Positions 63,000-64,000 of a DNA stretch of 64,000 nucleotides are shown here, piece after piece. Made by a program: the position numbers and the translations under genes. This DNA comes from SAR92 clade bacterium H455. Its GTDB lineage: Bacteria > Pseudomonadota > Gammaproteobacteria > Pseudomonadales > Porticoccaceae. The first letter of the stretch is position 1; the number at the start of each line of letters is the position of its first letter. The stretch is from assembly GCA_024802545.1 (NCBI GenBank), contig CP103416.1, forward strand, positions 558,001 to 622,000, given 5' to 3'. Under the pieces are notes generated by a model. That model searched no databases, was not told where the DNA came from, and worked only from the letters and a program-made list of their open reading frames with translations.

Positions 63000-63856
63000 G
63001 GTGAGAGCTCTTTGTGGGTTACCTGAACAAATGGATGCACACCGGAGAAGTGCTCGTGCAATCTATTTGCCAGATAAACAGATCTATGCTGTCCACCGGT
63101 ACAGCCTATGGATATGGTCAGATAGCTGCGATTGTTGCCCTGAAACTGGGGAATCCAGCGGGTTAAAAAGCCAATAATATCCGCTAGCATTGAGGCTATT
63201 TCAACCTGACTTTCGAGAAATTCGATCACCTCAGGATCTTCGCCGGTCTTGCTTTTAAGCTGCGCTTTCCAATAGGGGTTGGGTAGGCAGCGCACGTCGA
63301 AAACAAAATCCGAGTCTGATGGGACGCGGTTCTTAAATCCGAATGACTCAAACAGTATCGACATATGCTGGGGCTGTTTAGGCACAATGGTGTTTTTAAT
63401 CAGGTCGCGCAATTGATGCAGTGTCAGCCGTGAAGTGTCGACAGAGCGGTCAGCGATCTCTGAGATCGGGCTGAGTATTGCCTTTTCCAGTTTAATAGCT
63501 TCTTTTAGGCCTATAGCATCAGTGCTCAATGGGTGACGACGACGAGTCTCACTGTAGCGGCGCAGCAGGTCTGAGCGATGCGCATAGAGGAAGATGACAT
63601 CGACATCGACGCCCTCTCTTTCAATCGACTGTAGGATATCAGGGATTTTATTTAGATCACCCACTAGATTGCGTGCATCTATGCCTACGGCGACATTTAA
63701 ATCCTGATGGTTACTGTTTTCGTTGAGCTGACCAATTAAATGCTCAAGTAATGTGGCAGGCAGATTATCAATACAGGTAAAGCCAACATCCTCGAGAATA
63801 TTCAGTGCTGAGGTTTTGCCGGACCCAGAGTGGCCACTAATGATGACTAGACGCAT
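62996..63856 (-). CDS. rapZ: RNase adapter RapZ
   Basis: 286 residues from MRLVIISGHSGSGKTSALNILED (Walker A) through FLYAHRSDLLRRYSETRRRHPL and DVRCLPNPYW to TISIGCTGGQHRSVYLANRL. It controls small-RNA turnover or amino-sugar synthesis in relatives. The ATG at 63856 is 2 bp after ptsN; a longer frame exists but lies inside ptsN. Confidence 0.95.
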   Translation of the reverse strand: MRLVIISGHSGSGKTSALNILEDVGFTCIDNLPATLLEHLIGQLNENSNHQDLNVAVGIDARNLVGDLNKIPDILQSIEREGVDVDVIFLYAHRSDLLRRYSETRRRHPLSTDAIGLKEAIKLEKAILSPISEIADRSVDTSRLTLHQLRDLIKNTIVPKQPQHMSILFESFGFKNRVPSDSDFVFDVRCLPNPYWKAQLKSKTGEDPEVIEFLESQVEIASMLADIIGFLTRWIPQFQGNNRSYLTISIGCTGGQHRSVYLANRLHEHFSGVHPFVQVTHKELSP

Positions 63857-63858
63857 AT

Positions 63859-64000
63859 TTAAGCTGCGCGCTCTAGTTGCAGTGCCGTGTTGTAGAGTTC
63901 TTCGCTGCTGCTGCACTGGCGCAGGGACATACGTGAGCTGTCATCTTGCATAATCGCGGCAACTCTTGCCAGAGTGGCAAGATGCTCTTCGTTTTGCTCT
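63859..64000 (-). CDS. ptsN: nitrogen-PTS EIIA protein PtsN (3' part)
   Basis: The last 47 codons are visible, ending LQLERAA with TAA at 63859. QNEEHLATLARVAAIMQDD is the C-terminal part of EIIA-Ntr. The 5' end lies past the window edge. The order ptsN-rapZ-ptsO confirms it. Confidence 0.85.
   Translation of the reverse strand, partial: EQNEEHLATLARVAAIMQDDSSRMSLRQCSSSEELYNTALQLERAA

Noticed and set aside
1-64000. tRNA or rRNA genes, CRISPR array, prophage, insertion sequence
   Set aside because: No cloverleaf, spaced repeat array, integrase, transposase or phage structural gene was recognised on either strand.

Overview
The window reads as a chromosomal segment of a marine gammaproteobacterium. 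Its gene families, moderate base composition, a green-tuned proteorhodopsin with a complete retinal operon, and the ptsN-rapZ-npr, mreBCD-maf-rng-yhdP and nrdR-rib-nusB-thiL-pgpA blocks would fit the SAR92/Porticoccaceae group. That placement is inference from gene content and order; no ribosomal RNA or tRNA gene was found to anchor it.

Layout. 1-6.8 kb: end of an Old Yellow Enzyme-like gene, a lipoprotein penicillin-acylase-family hydrolase, an MFS transporter, a DUF1415 protein, a BaiN/HI0933 flavoprotein and the ribosome-assembly GTPase YlqF. 7-14.8 kb: a looser accessory stretch of small genes (VOC protein, small membrane proteins, DUF1059 protein coupled to a YcaQ-like winged-helix protein, a YjdF membrane protein, a small lipoprotein, a YkgJ-type cysteine-cluster protein), an AT-rich islet with a chloramphenicol-phosphotransferase-like P-loop gene, then YaeQ, a CPXCG protein and 3-hydroxyisobutyryl-CoA hydrolase. 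14.8-22.5 kb: a minus-strand light-energy operon, proteorhodopsin-crtE-crtI-crtB-crtY-blh-idi2, closed by a clear terminator and with a hairpin between the opsin and the carotenoid genes. 22.5-31.1 kb: a beta-lactamase-fold hydrolase, an iron-sulfur (6-4)-type photolyase, a cryptochrome DASH, and a divergent run of DUF3429, DCC-thiol, short-chain dehydrogenase and AhpD-like genes, followed by two YceI proteins and a cytochrome b561. 31.2-46.9 kb: RNA methyltransferase, glyA, NUDIX hydrolase, nrdR, the riboflavin genes (ribD, ribE behind a structured leader, ribBA with a degenerate second domain, ribH), nusB, thiL, pgpA, an RND efflux pair, the true GTP cyclohydrolase II ribA, and hisF. 47.2-64 kb: PA4642-family protein, gatCAB, then divergently mreBCD-maf-rng-yhdP-nitrilase, and on the opposite strand ptsN-rapZ-npr, mgtE and darP (yjgA).

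How the genes work together. The crt genes make beta-carotene from C5 units supplied by Idi2, Blh cleaves it to retinal, and retinal loads the opsin to give a light-driven proton pump; photolyase and cryptochrome next door form a second light-related block. RibD, RibBA, RibH, RibE and RibA cover flavin synthesis, and both photolyases as well as several oxidoreductases here use flavins.

The least expected signals are: four genes whose family N-termini are encoded only upstream of any ATG/GTG/TTG codon, with Shine-Dalgarno-like sequences placed before ATC, ATT or CTG; a structured leader before ribE that does not match the FMN riboswitch; three short tandem-repeat arrays (periods 18, 14 and 18 bp) between 52 and 61 kb; a perfect 14-bp palindrome between cry-DASH and its divergent neighbour; and the AT-rich P-loop kinase islet. 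I did not see a CRISPR array, prophage, insertion sequence or an obvious new defence system.
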